Below are positions 1 through 7,474 of a stretch of 64,000 nucleotides of DNA, piece after piece (within the stretch, counting starts at the first letter, position 1; each line of letters begins with the position of its first letter). The DNA lies in NCBI RefSeq assembly GCF_030542105.1, contig NZ_JAUOFB010000009.1, forward strand, positions 1-64,000, given 5' to 3'. The translations under genes were made by a program, and so were the position numbers. A model generated the notes under the pieces. The model was not told where the DNA came from. It ran no database searches and saw only the letters and a program-made list of their open reading frames with translations. This DNA comes from Hymenobacter sp. BT730 (lineage in GTDB: Bacteria; Bacteroidota; Bacteroidia; Cytophagales; Hymenobacteraceae).

Positions 1-252
1 CCCGATGAGCGGCAGGAGCCCAACGTGCTGACCTGTCTGAAGGAGAAGAAAATCGAGCTGGTCCTCAACATCCCCAAGAACCTGAGCAAGGGGGAGCTGG
101 ACAACGACTACACCATCCGCCGCACGGCCGTGGACTTTGGCATCCCGCTGCTGACGAATGCGCGCCTGGCGAAGGCCTTCATTCAGGCCTTCTGCACGCT
201 GGAGATGAAGGATCTGAAGATCAAGAGCTGGAAGGAATATAAGGCTATGTAG
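1..252 (+). CDS. carB: Carbamoyl-phosphate synthase large subunit, C-terminal end (partial)
   Basis: The reading frame is open from base 1 and ends at a TAG at 250-252. The visible 83 residues match the C-terminal MGS-like allosteric domain of CarB: the NIPKN stretch followed by the DYTIRRTAVDFGIPLLTN block is characteristic. CarB makes carbamoyl phosphate from glutamine, bicarbonate and ATP in the cytoplasm, for pyrimidine and arginine synthesis. The body of the gene lies upstream of the window. A carbamoyltransferase that would use carbamoyl phosphate starts about 0.8 kb downstream, so the two may belong to one arginine cluster. Confidence 0.93.
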   Translation, partial: PDERQEPNVLTCLKEKKIELVLNIPKNLSKGELDNDYTIRRTAVDFGIPLLTNARLAKAFIQAFCTLEMKDLKIKSWKEYKAM

Positions 253-284
253 CGCGAGGCTGCTGCCTCGCGTATCGTTGCAGT

Positions 285-614
285 ATGGATTCAAGGAACA
301 TCTACATATCAAGCCAACATAGGTTGACTGGACTTATATGGTCAGAGTTAATTTATGTTGGCTTGAATCATGAGAAGGCGGATGAATATCAAGCTGATAA
401 AGTAGCCGAGTATGCGCACACTTTATTCGACGAAAAAGAAGTTTATGTTGTAATTGGACGACACGACTCTCACCCATCTAACTTGAATGAAGCACTGAAA
501 AATGTAGCTACTCTTCTAAAGACAACTGACGTGCTCATCTGCAACCAGTCATTTTCCAAAGCCATGAATTTTTACAAACTAGGCGTCATGTGCTACGGCA
601 AAAAGTTGCCCTAA
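285..614 (+). CDS. Hypothetical protein, 109 aa
   Basis: This ATG-started ORF begins 32 bp after carB. The product is a soluble, mixed-charge protein with no signal peptide or membrane segment and no family I recognise. The C-terminal half alternates hydrophobic and polar residues as in a small alpha/beta fold. Base composition is clearly more AT-rich than carB and the carbamoyltransferase on either side, which suggests an acquired or fast-evolving gene. It could be co-transcribed with carB and with the small gene that follows after 16 bp. It may not be expressed. Confidence 0.5.
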   Translation: MDSRNIYISSQHRLTGLIWSELIYVGLNHEKADEYQADKVAEYAHTLFDEKEVYVVIGRHDSHPSNLNEALKNVATLLKTTDVLICNQSFSKAMNFYKLGVMCYGKKLP

Positions 615-630
615 TTCATAATTGAACATC

Positions 631-903
631 ATGCGTCACGAGGACCTGCCGGAACGCTGGAAGCTGAAGCTACAAGAGTATTTGAAAGCCAAAGGAAGCA
701 CCGAGCCTGTCCGGCTCGGTGCTTCCGATTTTCCCTTGGACAGCATTGTGCGTATTCAGTTTGAGGACGCCTCCAACGTTGAATTCCATTACGCTTTCGT
801 TATCGAGGCGCCGGAACTTCGGGAAGTAGCCGTTTTTACCGAGCACTGCGGCTATCATCTATTTCCGCTGTACGAAGGGTTAGATTTATCTGTATCAAAC
901 TAA
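631..903 (+). CDS. Hypothetical protein, 90 aa, carrying an in-frame palindrome
   Basis: I chose the ATG at 631 (MRHEDLPERWK) over an in-frame TTG at 622. The product is small, acidic and soluble, of no recognised family. Residues about 22-32 (GSTEPVRLGAS) are encoded entirely by a perfect 14-bp inverted repeat at 694-726. The element is exactly 33 nt, or 11 codons, so it does not break the frame. The sequence on either side reads as ordinary folded protein. The gene follows the 109-aa ORF and is followed at once by a palindromic repeat element. Confidence 0.55.
   Translation: MRHEDLPERWKLKLQEYLKAKGSTEPVRLGASDFPLDSIVRIQFEDASNVEFHYAFVIEAPELREVAVFTEHCGYHLFPLYEGLDLSVSN
694..726. repeat. Perfect 14-bp inverted repeat inside a coding sequence
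   Basis: The arms GGAAGCACCGAGCC (694-707) and GGCTCGGTGCTTCC (713-726) are perfect reverse complements around the 5-nt spacer TGTCC. The total of 33 nt keeps the host ORF in frame. The arms are more GC-rich than the rest of the gene. The form resembles palindromic elements that insert in frame into bacterial genes, but no second copy was seen in this window. Confidence 0.8.
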
Positions 904-909
904 CTCTGC

Positions 910-988
910 CATCCTGAGCTTGTGAAGGACCTTATAAGATTAACACGACTCGTTCAAACGTGGTAAGGTCCTTCACAAGCTCAGGATG
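910..988. repeat. Palindromic intergenic repeat element, copy 1
   Basis: A perfect 25-bp inverted repeat (910-934 with 964-988) has ends reading CATCCTGAGCTTGTGAAGGA and encloses a 29-nt centre containing CACGACTCGTT. The same termini and a similar centre recur at 7895-7990, so this is a dispersed family, probably REP- or MITE-like. It lies between the small unknown gene and the carbamoyltransferase and would form a long hairpin in a read-through transcript. Confidence 0.8.
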
Positions 989-1000
989 ACATACGAAGCG

Positions 1001-1050
1001 GTTGAGATGCTTCGACTTCGTGGACGTCATATGAAGCATGACGTTCTAAT
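1001..1050. repeat. Probable degenerate repeat of the 'GAGATGCTTCGACTTCG...CATGACGTTC' type
   Basis: Directly after repeat copy 1, the segment GAGATGCTTCGACTTCG and the later GCATGACGTTC resemble the two ends of a short intergenic repeat I recall as frequent in Bacteroidota genomes. The middle has diverged. Family assignment is from memory and from adjacency to another repeat. No second copy was found in this window. Confidence 0.4.
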
Positions 1051-1073
1051 ACATTCTTTCGACACACCACTTC

Positions 1074-2018
1074 ATGAACAACTTCACCTCCTTCGCAGAC
1101 GCGGGCGACTATAAAGCCCTGTTGCAGCAAGCCCTGGAAATCAAGGCGAATCCGTTTGGCTACCAGCACATCGGCAAGAACAAAACCGTGGGGTTGATTT
1201 TCTTCAACCCTAGCCTGCGCACCCGGCTGAGTTCGGTGAAGGCGGCCTACAACCTGGGCGCGCAAGCATGGGTGCTCAACGCCGGCGCCGATTCCTGGAC
1301 TCTGGAAATGGCCGATGGCGCGGTGATGAACAGCGGCACCCAGGAGCACATTAAGGAGGCCATTGCCGTGATGAGCCAGTACTGCGACGTGCTGGGTGTG
1401 CGCACCTTCCCCACGCTCAAGGACCGCGACGAGGACTACCAGGAAGTGGTGTTCAACAAGATTCTGAAGTATGCCACTGTGCCCGTGGTAAGCCTGGAAA
1501 GCGCCACGCTGCACCCGCTGCAAAGCTTCGCCGACCTGATTACGGTAGCCGAGCACAAGAAAAAGGAGCGCGTGAAAGTGGTGCTGACCTGGGCCCCGCA
1601 CGTGCGTGCGTTGCCTCAGTGCGTGCCCAACTCGTTCTGTGACTGGTTCTCAGAAGTGGATTGGGTGGACTTCGTCATCACCCACCCCGAGGGCTACGAG
1701 TTGGACCCTAAGTTCACAAAAGGTGCCCGCATCGAGTACGACCAGAAGAAGGCCTTAGAAGGCGCCGACTTCGTGCAGGCCAAGAACTGGAGCAGCTACC
1801 AGGACTACGGCCAGGTCATCAGCAACGACCCGTCGTGGATGCTCACGCCCGAGCACATGGCCGGCACCAACGATGCAAAATTCCTGCACTGCCTGCCCGT
1901 GCGCCGCAACGTGGAAGTATCCGACGCCATTCTGGATTCGCTCAATTCCCTGGTAATTCAGGAGGCCGGAAACCGTGTGTTTTCTATGCAGACGGTGCTA
2001 CATGAGATGCTGAAGTAA
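1074..2018 (+). CDS. argF': N-acetylornithine / N-succinylornithine carbamoyltransferase
   Basis: This 314-aa cytoplasmic enzyme transfers a carbamoyl group from carbamoyl phosphate to an N-acylated ornithine, the arginine-pathway variant used by Bacteroidota and Xanthomonas. The carbamoyl-phosphate motif is NPSLRTR (residues 45-51) and the HCLP motif is at 272-275. The C-terminal half has the expected ornithine-side domain. At position 90, in the segment SGTQEH, the residue is Gln. I recall Pro there in the succinylornithine enzyme and Glu in the acetylornithine enzyme, so the acyl substrate cannot be set by eye. Repeat elements lie just upstream and a strong terminator just downstream. Confidence 0.92.
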   Translation: MNNFTSFADAGDYKALLQQALEIKANPFGYQHIGKNKTVGLIFFNPSLRTRLSSVKAAYNLGAQAWVLNAGADSWTLEMADGAVMNSGTQEHIKEAIAVMSQYCDVLGVRTFPTLKDRDEDYQEVVFNKILKYATVPVVSLESATLHPLQSFADLITVAEHKKKERVKVVLTWAPHVRALPQCVPNSFCDWFSEVDWVDFVITHPEGYELDPKFTKGARIEYDQKKALEGADFVQAKNWSSYQDYGQVISNDPSWMLTPEHMAGTNDAKFLHCLPVRRNVEVSDAILDSLNSLVIQEAGNRVFSMQTVLHEMLK

Positions 2019-2039
2019 GCTACCAATCCAATGGATTTA

Positions 2040-2078
2040 AACAGAACGGCCGCTCCCACAGGGAGCGGCCGTTCTGTT
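2040..2078. terminator. Bidirectional terminator hairpin between convergent genes
   Basis: A perfect 18-bp stem (2040-2057 with 2061-2078) encloses a 3-nt loop. It lies between the stop of the carbamoyltransferase (+) and the stop of the MpaB-like gene (-). Outer A and T tracts are short, but position and stem strength fit a shared terminator. Confidence 0.8.
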
Positions 2079-2080
2079 GT

Positions 2081-2884
2081 TCAGCTGGCAGCAGCCAGAA
2101 CGGAAGGAGGCACTATATCCAGGCGCAGGATTTTCTCTTTGTAATCTTCGGGAAGGAGGCTGGCCCGGGCCCATTTGCTGAATGGCAGGTGCTGCGTGTA
2201 GCGGTAAACGAACAGGGCGGGCAGCAGCCAAGGGGTGCGGCCGAGGCGCAACAGCCTGCTGACCGGCGGTGGAGCCACTACCCGTTGGGCCTGCAGCAGG
2301 AGGCGGTAGCGAACCGGGCCCAAATGGCGGGCATATTGCTGGTACAAGTCGGCGGTGAAATGGCTGTACTCCAGGTGGCTTTCCAAGTGCTCTTGCCGTG
2401 CCTGGCGCCACTCCGCGTATGAAGTGGGCAGGTCGGGAATGCCCATGCGCTGGCCTACGCGGATAAATACCTCAAACACCTCCTCCTGCTCCGCTTGGCT
2501 TAGCGGCCGCTCCAACACTTCGAAAGCGCGAATGGAGTAATCTACGAGCATGAACAGCACGTCGCGGTACGCCCAGGCCGGAATGGCCATACCGCGTTTG
2601 GCCTCCACAGCCGAGTGGATGGCGGTAATGGTATCGATGGCCTGTTCTGCCGCCGGGCGTTTGGCAAACACAATCTGGCGGGCGTACTCCACGGTGGAGA
2701 ACAGGCGGGCCAGCGGATCGGCGGGTAGCCGGCCGGTGAAGTAAAGCCAATCCACTGCTTTGTTGAGGGCAAACTCGGCGGCAGCTCCCGCAAAAATGAA
2801 CAGCACCGTATCGGCCTTACCCCAGATGGTACGCACCACAGAGTTAGGGGACACAAAGTACTCCGGGCACTGCGACATGCTCAT
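2081..2884 (-). CDS. MpaB / latex-clearing-protein family oxygenase (DUF2236)
   Basis: The 267-aa product resembles the DUF2236 family of b-type-heme oxygenases (fungal MpaB', rubber oxygenase Lcp). Recognisable parts are the ARLFSTVEYARQIVF segment, the IHSAVEA histidine stretch about residue 100, and the later helical block around AEQEEVFEVFIRVG. I picked the ATG at 2884 (MSMSQCPEYF). The first upstream in-frame start is a TTG, and a good promoter lies about 70 bp upstream. No signal peptide is evident. The physiological substrate is unknown. It is a single-gene unit ending in a shared terminator. Confidence 0.75.
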   Translation of the reverse strand: MSMSQCPEYFVSPNSVVRTIWGKADTVLFIFAGAAAEFALNKAVDWLYFTGRLPADPLARLFSTVEYARQIVFAKRPAAEQAIDTITAIHSAVEAKRGMAIPAWAYRDVLFMLVDYSIRAFEVLERPLSQAEQEEVFEVFIRVGQRMGIPDLPTSYAEWRQARQEHLESHLEYSHFTADLYQQYARHLGPVRYRLLLQAQRVVAPPPVSRLLRLGRTPWLLPALFVYRYTQHLPFSKWARASLLPEDYKEKILRLDIVPPSVLAAAS

Positions 2885-2956
2885 GGCAAAAGGAATTATG
2901 TGCTTCAACACCAAGCACCCGAAGGAAAATTTCAGGGCGAGTTATTAATCATGCAT

Positions 2957-2985
2957 CAAATATACAAAGAACTTTGTAATGCAAA
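2957..2985 (-). promoter_or_regulatory. Bacteroidota-type promoter with an overlapping palindrome, for the MpaB-like gene
   Basis: On the minus strand, TTTG (2985-2982) and TATATTTG (2964-2957) are separated by 17 nt, close to the Bacteroidota -33 TTTG / -7 TAnnTTTG consensus. Between them is a 16-bp palindrome, TACAAAG-aa-CTTTGTA (2963-2978), placed where a repressor would block RNA polymerase. The match is seen directly. The operator role is inferred. Confidence 0.6.
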
Positions 2986-3230
2986 GCAATAAATAATTAC
3001 CGTCTATATAAGTGCATGGAAGCCTTGTACATCATTCGGATTTTACCCCATTGCCTCCTACATATTTAGAAAGTCAGAAGACACGTATTTTCTATAAAAA
3101 CCCTTCTGGCTGGCCTCTTAAAGCACGGTGTATAATTCAGGCAAGCACAACAATGAGGCATACTCCTCGTTCAAGGCGAGGTCGAAATGGCGTAAAAGTC
3201 ATTTCGGAAAGTTCACTTTAACCCTTACCC
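2986..3230. other. Intergenic stretch, no gene supported
   Basis: This AT-rich gap lies between the divergent MpaB-like promoter and the Thr-rich exported protein. A short ORF at 3012-3221 has no family resemblance and a composition unlike coding DNA here, so I do not call it. The promoter for the following gene must lie here, but I cannot place it by motif. Confidence 0.5.
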
Positions 3231-3554
3231 ATGAAGAAGGTATTTGTTCTCGCCGCACTCCTCGTAACTGGCGCTACTGTTGCTAACGCACAAACCAGCA
3301 CCACCACTACTACCACTTCACAGCCTACTCAGGGCACTACAGTGGAAACTCAAGTAGGTACTGCTGTTCCCGCTGCTACCGGCACCGTGAACACCACCGT
3401 AACCACTCCTACTACGACGGCTCCGGCTACCACAACTACCGTAGAAACGCAAACGGGCACCGCTGTTTCAGTAGATGCTGCTGCCACCGCTCAGCCCGCT
3501 GACGTGAAAAAAGTAAAGAACAAGAAGAAGAAGTCGAAGATCAAGGCAGATTAA
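3231..3554 (+). CDS. Thr-rich exported hypothetical protein, 107 aa
   Basis: The ATG at 3231 starts a typical signal peptide (MKKVFVLAALLVTGATVANA, cleavage after ANA). The mature part is low-complexity, dominated by Thr, Ala, Val and Pro, with two copies of a VETQ-GTAV unit near residues 38 and 70. It ends in a strongly basic Lys-rich tail (KKVKNKKKKSKIK). It is probably periplasmic or surface-associated and unstructured. No known family is recognised. A terminator follows. Confidence 0.65.
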   Translation: MKKVFVLAALLVTGATVANAQTSTTTTTTSQPTQGTTVETQVGTAVPAATGTVNTTVTTPTTTAPATTTTVETQTGTAVSVDAAATAQPADVKKVKNKKKKSKIKAD

Positions 3555-3582
3555 TTCTGCGCCTTTATTTTTGGCATATCAT

Positions 3583-3613
3583 AAGCCCGGCTGCATTTCT
3601 TGCGGCCGGGCTT
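3583..3613 (+). terminator. Intrinsic terminator
   Basis: The arms AAGCCCGGC (3583-3591) and GCCGGGCTT (3605-3613) are followed by TCTATTTT. It lies about 30 bp after the Thr-rich exported protein gene. Confidence 0.7.
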
Positions 3614-3671
3614 CTATTTTCTGGTTATGCCGGGCGCATTTGTTTTGCCAGAATAAATCCAGACTACCCAC

Positions 3672-3703
3672 TTGTTCAACCATCAACTGAGGCCAGTATC
3701 TTG
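3672..3703 (+). promoter_or_regulatory. Promoter of pbpC, likely giving a leaderless mRNA
   Basis: TTG at 3672-3674 and TATCTTG at 3697-3703 are spaced 22 nt apart, near the Bacteroidota -33/-7 layout. The GTG start of pbpC follows the -7 element by only 5 nt, so transcription would begin at or near the start codon. Confidence 0.45.
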
Positions 3704-3708
3704 CAAGG

Positions 3709-6045
3709 GTGAACACGCGGGTACCCTTGGCATCTATTCAATCTTTCTGGTGGCGGCTACGCTGGTATGGGCTAGTGGTATTTGCAGTGGTTGGCATTGG
3801 CATGCTGCTCAACTGGCTTTTCCCCATGCCCAATTCTCCGCAATACTCCCCCGTTGTGCTGGCCGCCGATGGCTCGGTGCTGCACGCCTACCTCAACCCC
3901 ACCCAAAAGTGGCGGATGAAAACCGAGCTGCGCGAAATAACGCCGGCGCTGCGCAAGGCTATTATAGAAAAAGAGGACCGCTGGTTTTACTGGCATGTGG
4001 GCGTGAATCCCGTGTCGCTAGTGCAAGCAGCCGGGCGCAATATGTTTGGCCGGGGCCGGACCACCGGGGCCAGCACCATTACTATGCAGGTGGCGCGCCT
4101 GCTGGAGCCCAAAGAGCGCACTTTGGGTAATAAGCTGCTGGAAATGCTGCGCGCCACGCAGCTAGAGCTACACTACAGCAAAGCGGAAATTCTACAGCTC
4201 TATCTGAACCTGATACCCTATGGCGGCAACGTGGAGGGTGTGAAATCAGCGGCCTTGCTTTACTTCCAGCAGGCCCCCGACTACCTTTCCCTGGCCCAGA
4301 CGGTAACGTTGGCTATTATCCCCAACCGCCCGCGCGGCCTGGTGTTAGGCAAGAATAATGAGGCAGTACTGCAGGAGCGCAACCGCTGGTTGCGGCGCTT
4401 TGGAGAAGCCGGTCTGTTCCCAAAGCAGGATATTGCCGATGCCCTGCTGGAGCCGCTGGAGGCGCAACGGCACGCGGCCCCTGCCCTAGCTCCGCACCTG
4501 TCGCGCCGGTTGGTGCGCCAGTTTCCGGATCGGGCTATTATCCGGTCGGCGCTTAGCCGGAGCAAACAAAGCAAAGCGGAAGACTTAACGCGCAATTATG
4601 TGCGCCGGCTTAACGAGTTGGGTATTACGCAGGCTTCGGTACTGGTCGTGAATAACCGCACCCGGCAGGTAGAGGCGTATGTGGGCTCCGCCGATTTCCG
4701 GGACTTTGCCAGTCAGGGCCAGAACGACGGGATTATGGCGGTTCGCTCGCCGGGAAGTACGCTGAAGCCTTTTCTGTATGCGCTGGCCATGGACCGCGGC
4801 CTGGTTACGCCCAAGCGAATGCTGCCAGATGTACCCACCAATTTTCAGGGCTACCGGCCCGAAAACTTCGACAAGCACTGCAACGGAGAAGTGACGTTGG
4901 AGCGCGCCTTGGCCTACTCCCTCAACATCCCCGCCGTGCGCGTGCTGCATGAGTTGGGCGTACCCACCTTCACGGATAAGCTCCGGCAGGCGGGGTTCAA
5001 AAACGTCACGCACAATGCTCCCCGTTTGGGCTTGAGCAGTATTCTGGGTGGCTGCGGGGCTAGCCTGGAAGAGTTAACTAACCTGTATGTGACTTTGGCC
5101 AATAAGGGACAGTATGCGGAGCTACAGCTTACCAAAGCAGCAGGCACCCCAGCTTCCAATAGTTTATTTTCCGAAGCCTCGGCTTTTCTGACCACCGATA
5201 TTCTGGCCCAGCTTACCCGCCCCGACTTGCCCCTCGGCGCAGCCAGCAGCCTCCGCCTGCCTAAAGTAGCCTGGAAAACCGGCACCAGCTACGGCCGCCG
5301 CGACGCCTGGAGCATTGGCTACAATAAACAGTATACCATTGGAGTGTGGGTGGGCAACTTCAGCGGGCAAGGCAGCCCCGCCCTCACCGGTGCCGATGTG
5401 GCTACTCCCCTGCTCTTCGACTTATTCAACGCCGTGGCCTATAACTCGCCCAACGACTGGTTTGTACCGCCTGCCGCGCTTGATTTTCGGCTGGTGTGTG
5501 CGGAGTCGGGCCTGGTACCCGGGGAGAACTGCCCCAATCAGGTGATTGACTATTTCCTGCCCAATGTATCGTCGGGGCAGCGCTGCCAACACCAGCGCGA
5601 GGTGCTGCTTTCAGCCGATGGAAGCTTTACGTACTGCCGAGCCTGTGCCCCGGCGGCCGGCTTTCGGCGGGAGTTGTTTCCGAATCTGTTGCCCGAAATA
5701 GCCTCTTATAAGGAGGCGCAGGGTATCCCTTACCGACGTTTGCCAGTGCATAACCCGCAGTGCCAGCTGGTACAAGGCAGTACTGAGCGGGCACCGAGCA
5801 TTACCTCACCGGCGGCCAATACGGAATATGTACTGAACCGCCACGAAAAACAGCAGCTTCTGCTCAGCTGTACCACCGATAATGAGGTGCGACAAGTGTA
5901 TTGGTATGTGAACGACCAATTTTTGCGGGCCGCGGCTGCTACTGAGCGGGTGTTTTTTCAACCGCCTCCCGGCCTGCTCAAAATCTCCTGCGCCGATGAC
6001 CATGGGCGCAACACTAACGTGGTGGTAACAGTGACGCAGCTATAG
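3709..6045 (+). CDS. pbpC: Penicillin-binding protein 1C (peptidoglycan glycosyltransferase/transpeptidase)
   Basis: This 778-aa bifunctional cell-wall enzyme is anchored by one N-terminal membrane segment (about residues 20-40) and faces the periplasm. The GT51 glycosyltransferase domain has EDRWFYWH with catalytic Glu89. The transpeptidase domain has SxxK at Ser350-Lys353, the SLN motif at 404-406 and KTGTS at 523-527, so both activities look intact. The last 90 or so residues form the PBP1C-specific C-terminal domain (ITSPAANTEYVL onward). The GTG start is supported by the -7 element just upstream. It is probably a single-gene unit, with no MG2-type partner beside it as in Proteobacteria. 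Confidence 0.95.
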   Translation: MNTRVPLASIQSFWWRLRWYGLVVFAVVGIGMLLNWLFPMPNSPQYSPVVLAADGSVLHAYLNPTQKWRMKTELREITPALRKAIIEKEDRWFYWHVGVNPVSLVQAAGRNMFGRGRTTGASTITMQVARLLEPKERTLGNKLLEMLRATQLELHYSKAEILQLYLNLIPYGGNVEGVKSAALLYFQQAPDYLSLAQTVTLAIIPNRPRGLVLGKNNEAVLQERNRWLRRFGEAGLFPKQDIADALLEPLEAQRHAAPALAPHLSRRLVRQFPDRAIIRSALSRSKQSKAEDLTRNYVRRLNELGITQASVLVVNNRTRQVEAYVGSADFRDFASQGQNDGIMAVRSPGSTLKPFLYALAMDRGLVTPKRMLPDVPTNFQGYRPENFDKHCNGEVTLERALAYSLNIPAVRVLHELGVPTFTDKLRQAGFKNVTHNAPRLGLSSILGGCGASLEELTNLYVTLANKGQYAELQLTKAAGTPASNSLFSEASAFLTTDILAQLTRPDLPLGAASSLRLPKVAWKTGTSYGRRDAWSIGYNKQYTIGVWVGNFSGQGSPALTGADVATPLLFDLFNAVAYNSPNDWFVPPAALDFRLVCAESGLVPGENCPNQVIDYFLPNVSSGQRCQHQREVLLSADGSFTYCRACAPAAGFRRELFPNLLPEIASYKEAQGIPYRRLPVHNPQCQLVQGSTERAPSITSPAANTEYVLNRHEKQQLLLSCTTDNEVRQVYWYVNDQFLRAAAATERVFFQPPPGLLKISCADDHGRNTNVVVTVTQL

Positions 6046-6263
6046 TTTCAGAAGCTATACTTTCCCGTTTTTTAGATATTTCACCTACCTCGGTATTTGT
6101 CCTTCTCAGGATCAAAAACCGGGTTTATGAGGCCGTGTGTGTAGTTGAGGGCCTTTTTCAATTGAACCTCTACAGGCCTTTTCCCGTTATGGCACGGTGC
6201 TTGCAAAAGTGCTTAACACAAGTCACAAGCATAACCATCTTCTGAAACGTAAAGTCTAGTATT

Positions 6264-6833
6264 ATGAAAAAGGTCAGTCTGCTTTTGAGCCTTATTTTTC
6301 TGCTCAATATAGCCTTCACTAATTTTTCTCAGGCACAAACTAGAAAGCCCTGGAGCCCACAAGCTAAAGGCGCCATTATTGGTGGCGTTGGTGGAGCTGC
6401 CGCCGGTGCTCTCATTCATAAGCGTAACCGCGTAGTAGGTGGCGCAGTAGGTGCTGCCGCCGGTGCTGGTACTGGCTATGTAATTGGTAAAAGCATTGAC
6501 AACAAGCGTAAGGCCCGTGCAGCCGAAGCGGCCCGCGTAGCGGCTAATAATCGTGCCGCCGCTGCTGAGCGTCGGGCCGCTGCCGCCCGTGCCGAGCGTT
6601 CTGCTATGGCCCGCCGCATGGAAGCTTCCAAGCAAAACAATGGTCTGGCCGTAGGTCAGCAGCAGCAATACCCTGGCGCGGCTTCCGGTTTTGCCGCCGC
6701 TTCTATCCCTGCCATGATGTATGCCAGCAATGGTGCTCCAATGGCCATGAACGCAGCTTATTTGCCGAATGCCTCGTATGGGGAACGTTCTACGGAATAT
6801 CCTACCTCGGAATATCGTAGAAAGAGCTGGTAA
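6264..6833 (+). CDS. Glycine-zipper exported protein
   Basis: The 189-aa product has a signal peptide ending near QAQ (residues 23-25). Next comes a glycine-zipper segment (GAIIGGVGGAAAGAL, then GGAVGAAAGAGTGYVIG) of the YMGG/17-kDa-antigen type. An Ala/Arg-rich helical stretch of about 60 residues follows, with an Ala/Met/Tyr-rich tail. Such proteins usually sit at or in the outer membrane, and the function is unknown. Upstream 6046-6263 has no gene. A terminator closes the gene. Confidence 0.75.
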   Translation: MKKVSLLLSLIFLLNIAFTNFSQAQTRKPWSPQAKGAIIGGVGGAAAGALIHKRNRVVGGAVGAAAGAGTGYVIGKSIDNKRKARAAEAARVAANNRAAAAERRAAAARAERSAMARRMEASKQNNGLAVGQQQQYPGAASGFAAASIPAMMYASNGAPMAMNAAYLPNASYGERSTEYPTSEYRRKSW

Positions 6834-6852
6834 GTCCGGATTCTCCCTTAGT

Positions 6853-6896
6853 TTCGCCGACTCCAGCCTTGTGCCGGAGTCGGCGAATTTCTTTTT
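6853..6896 (+). terminator. Intrinsic terminator
   Basis: A 12-bp perfect stem (6853-6864 with 6876-6887) is followed by TTTCTTTTT. It lies after the glycine-zipper protein and 25 bp before the next gene. Confidence 0.85.
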
Positions 6897-6920
6897 ATCC
6901 TTCACCAAACCCCTGGCTCT

Positions 6921-7385
6921 ATGAAGCCCTATCTGTTGATGTTGCTCGCTACGGCGGCCCTTGCTTCTTCCTGTACCAAAACCGACGAGAAGAAGGATGC
7001 CGCAAATGTTCAAACGCTGGACCAGCAATTTGTTGGTGCCTGGAACAGCAAGAATGCCATGCAGCTGGATACGATGATGGCGGATGATGTGCATTACCTG
7101 CAGGGCGAAGCCCATTACCAGGGCAAGTCGGAGGTTTCCAACCGTTGGGTTCGGGAAACCATCAATACCATTTCTGATTTGCGCCTGAACCCGGTTAGCT
7201 CGGGCTCTGATACCCAAATGGCGTATGAAGCCGGTACGTTCTCGGTAGACGTGCTGCCCGCTGCCCCCGGCCAACCCATGGGCGAAGGCGAAGGCAACTT
7301 TGTCCTGATCTGGAAAAAGAACGCCAAAGGCCTCTGGAAGCTGAGCTACGCGCAGCTGGAAGGCCTGCCCGTAAAAGCTAAGTAA
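6921..7385 (+). CDS. Lipoprotein with NTF2-like (DUF4440/SnoaL-type) domain
   Basis: The 154-aa product starts with a lipoprotein signal (lipobox LASSC, Cys18), so it is probably membrane-anchored on the periplasmic side. The rest matches the NTF2-like fold common in small stress or ketosteroid-isomerase-type proteins: LDQQFVGAWNSKNAMQLDTM, then the HYLQG segment, ending in a strand with FVLIWKKNAKGLWKL. No catalytic role can be read from the sequence. It is flanked by terminators on both sides, so it is a single-gene unit. Confidence 0.75.
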   Translation: MKPYLLMLLATAALASSCTKTDEKKDAANVQTLDQQFVGAWNSKNAMQLDTMMADDVHYLQGEAHYQGKSEVSNRWVRETINTISDLRLNPVSSGSDTQMAYEAGTFSVDVLPAAPGQPMGEGEGNFVLIWKKNAKGLWKLSYAQLEGLPVKAK

Positions 7386-7407
7386 GCAGCTGTTCCTTTG
7401 TTCATAC

Positions 7408-7457
7408 AGAATACAAAAAGGCCCCGCCAATCAGATGGCGGGGCCTTTTTGTATTCT
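7408..7457. terminator. Bidirectional terminator, 21-bp perfect stem
   Basis: Arms 7408-7428 and 7437-7457 are perfect complements, with A5 and T5 tracts built into the stem on both sides of GGCCCCGCC/GGCGGGGCC. It sits between the NTF2-like lipoprotein (+) and the DUF779 gene (-) and serves both. Confidence 0.9.
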
Positions 7458-7474
7458 TGATTATCTCAGCCAGG

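Noticed and set aside
981..1601. Long minus-strand ORF across the carbamoyltransferase
   Set aside because: It is antisense to a clear enzyme, has His/Gly/Val-rich shadow composition and no family match.
3012..3221. 69-codon ORF before the Thr-rich exported protein
   Set aside because: No signal, domain or promoter supports it, and the sequence is AT-rich intergenic in character.
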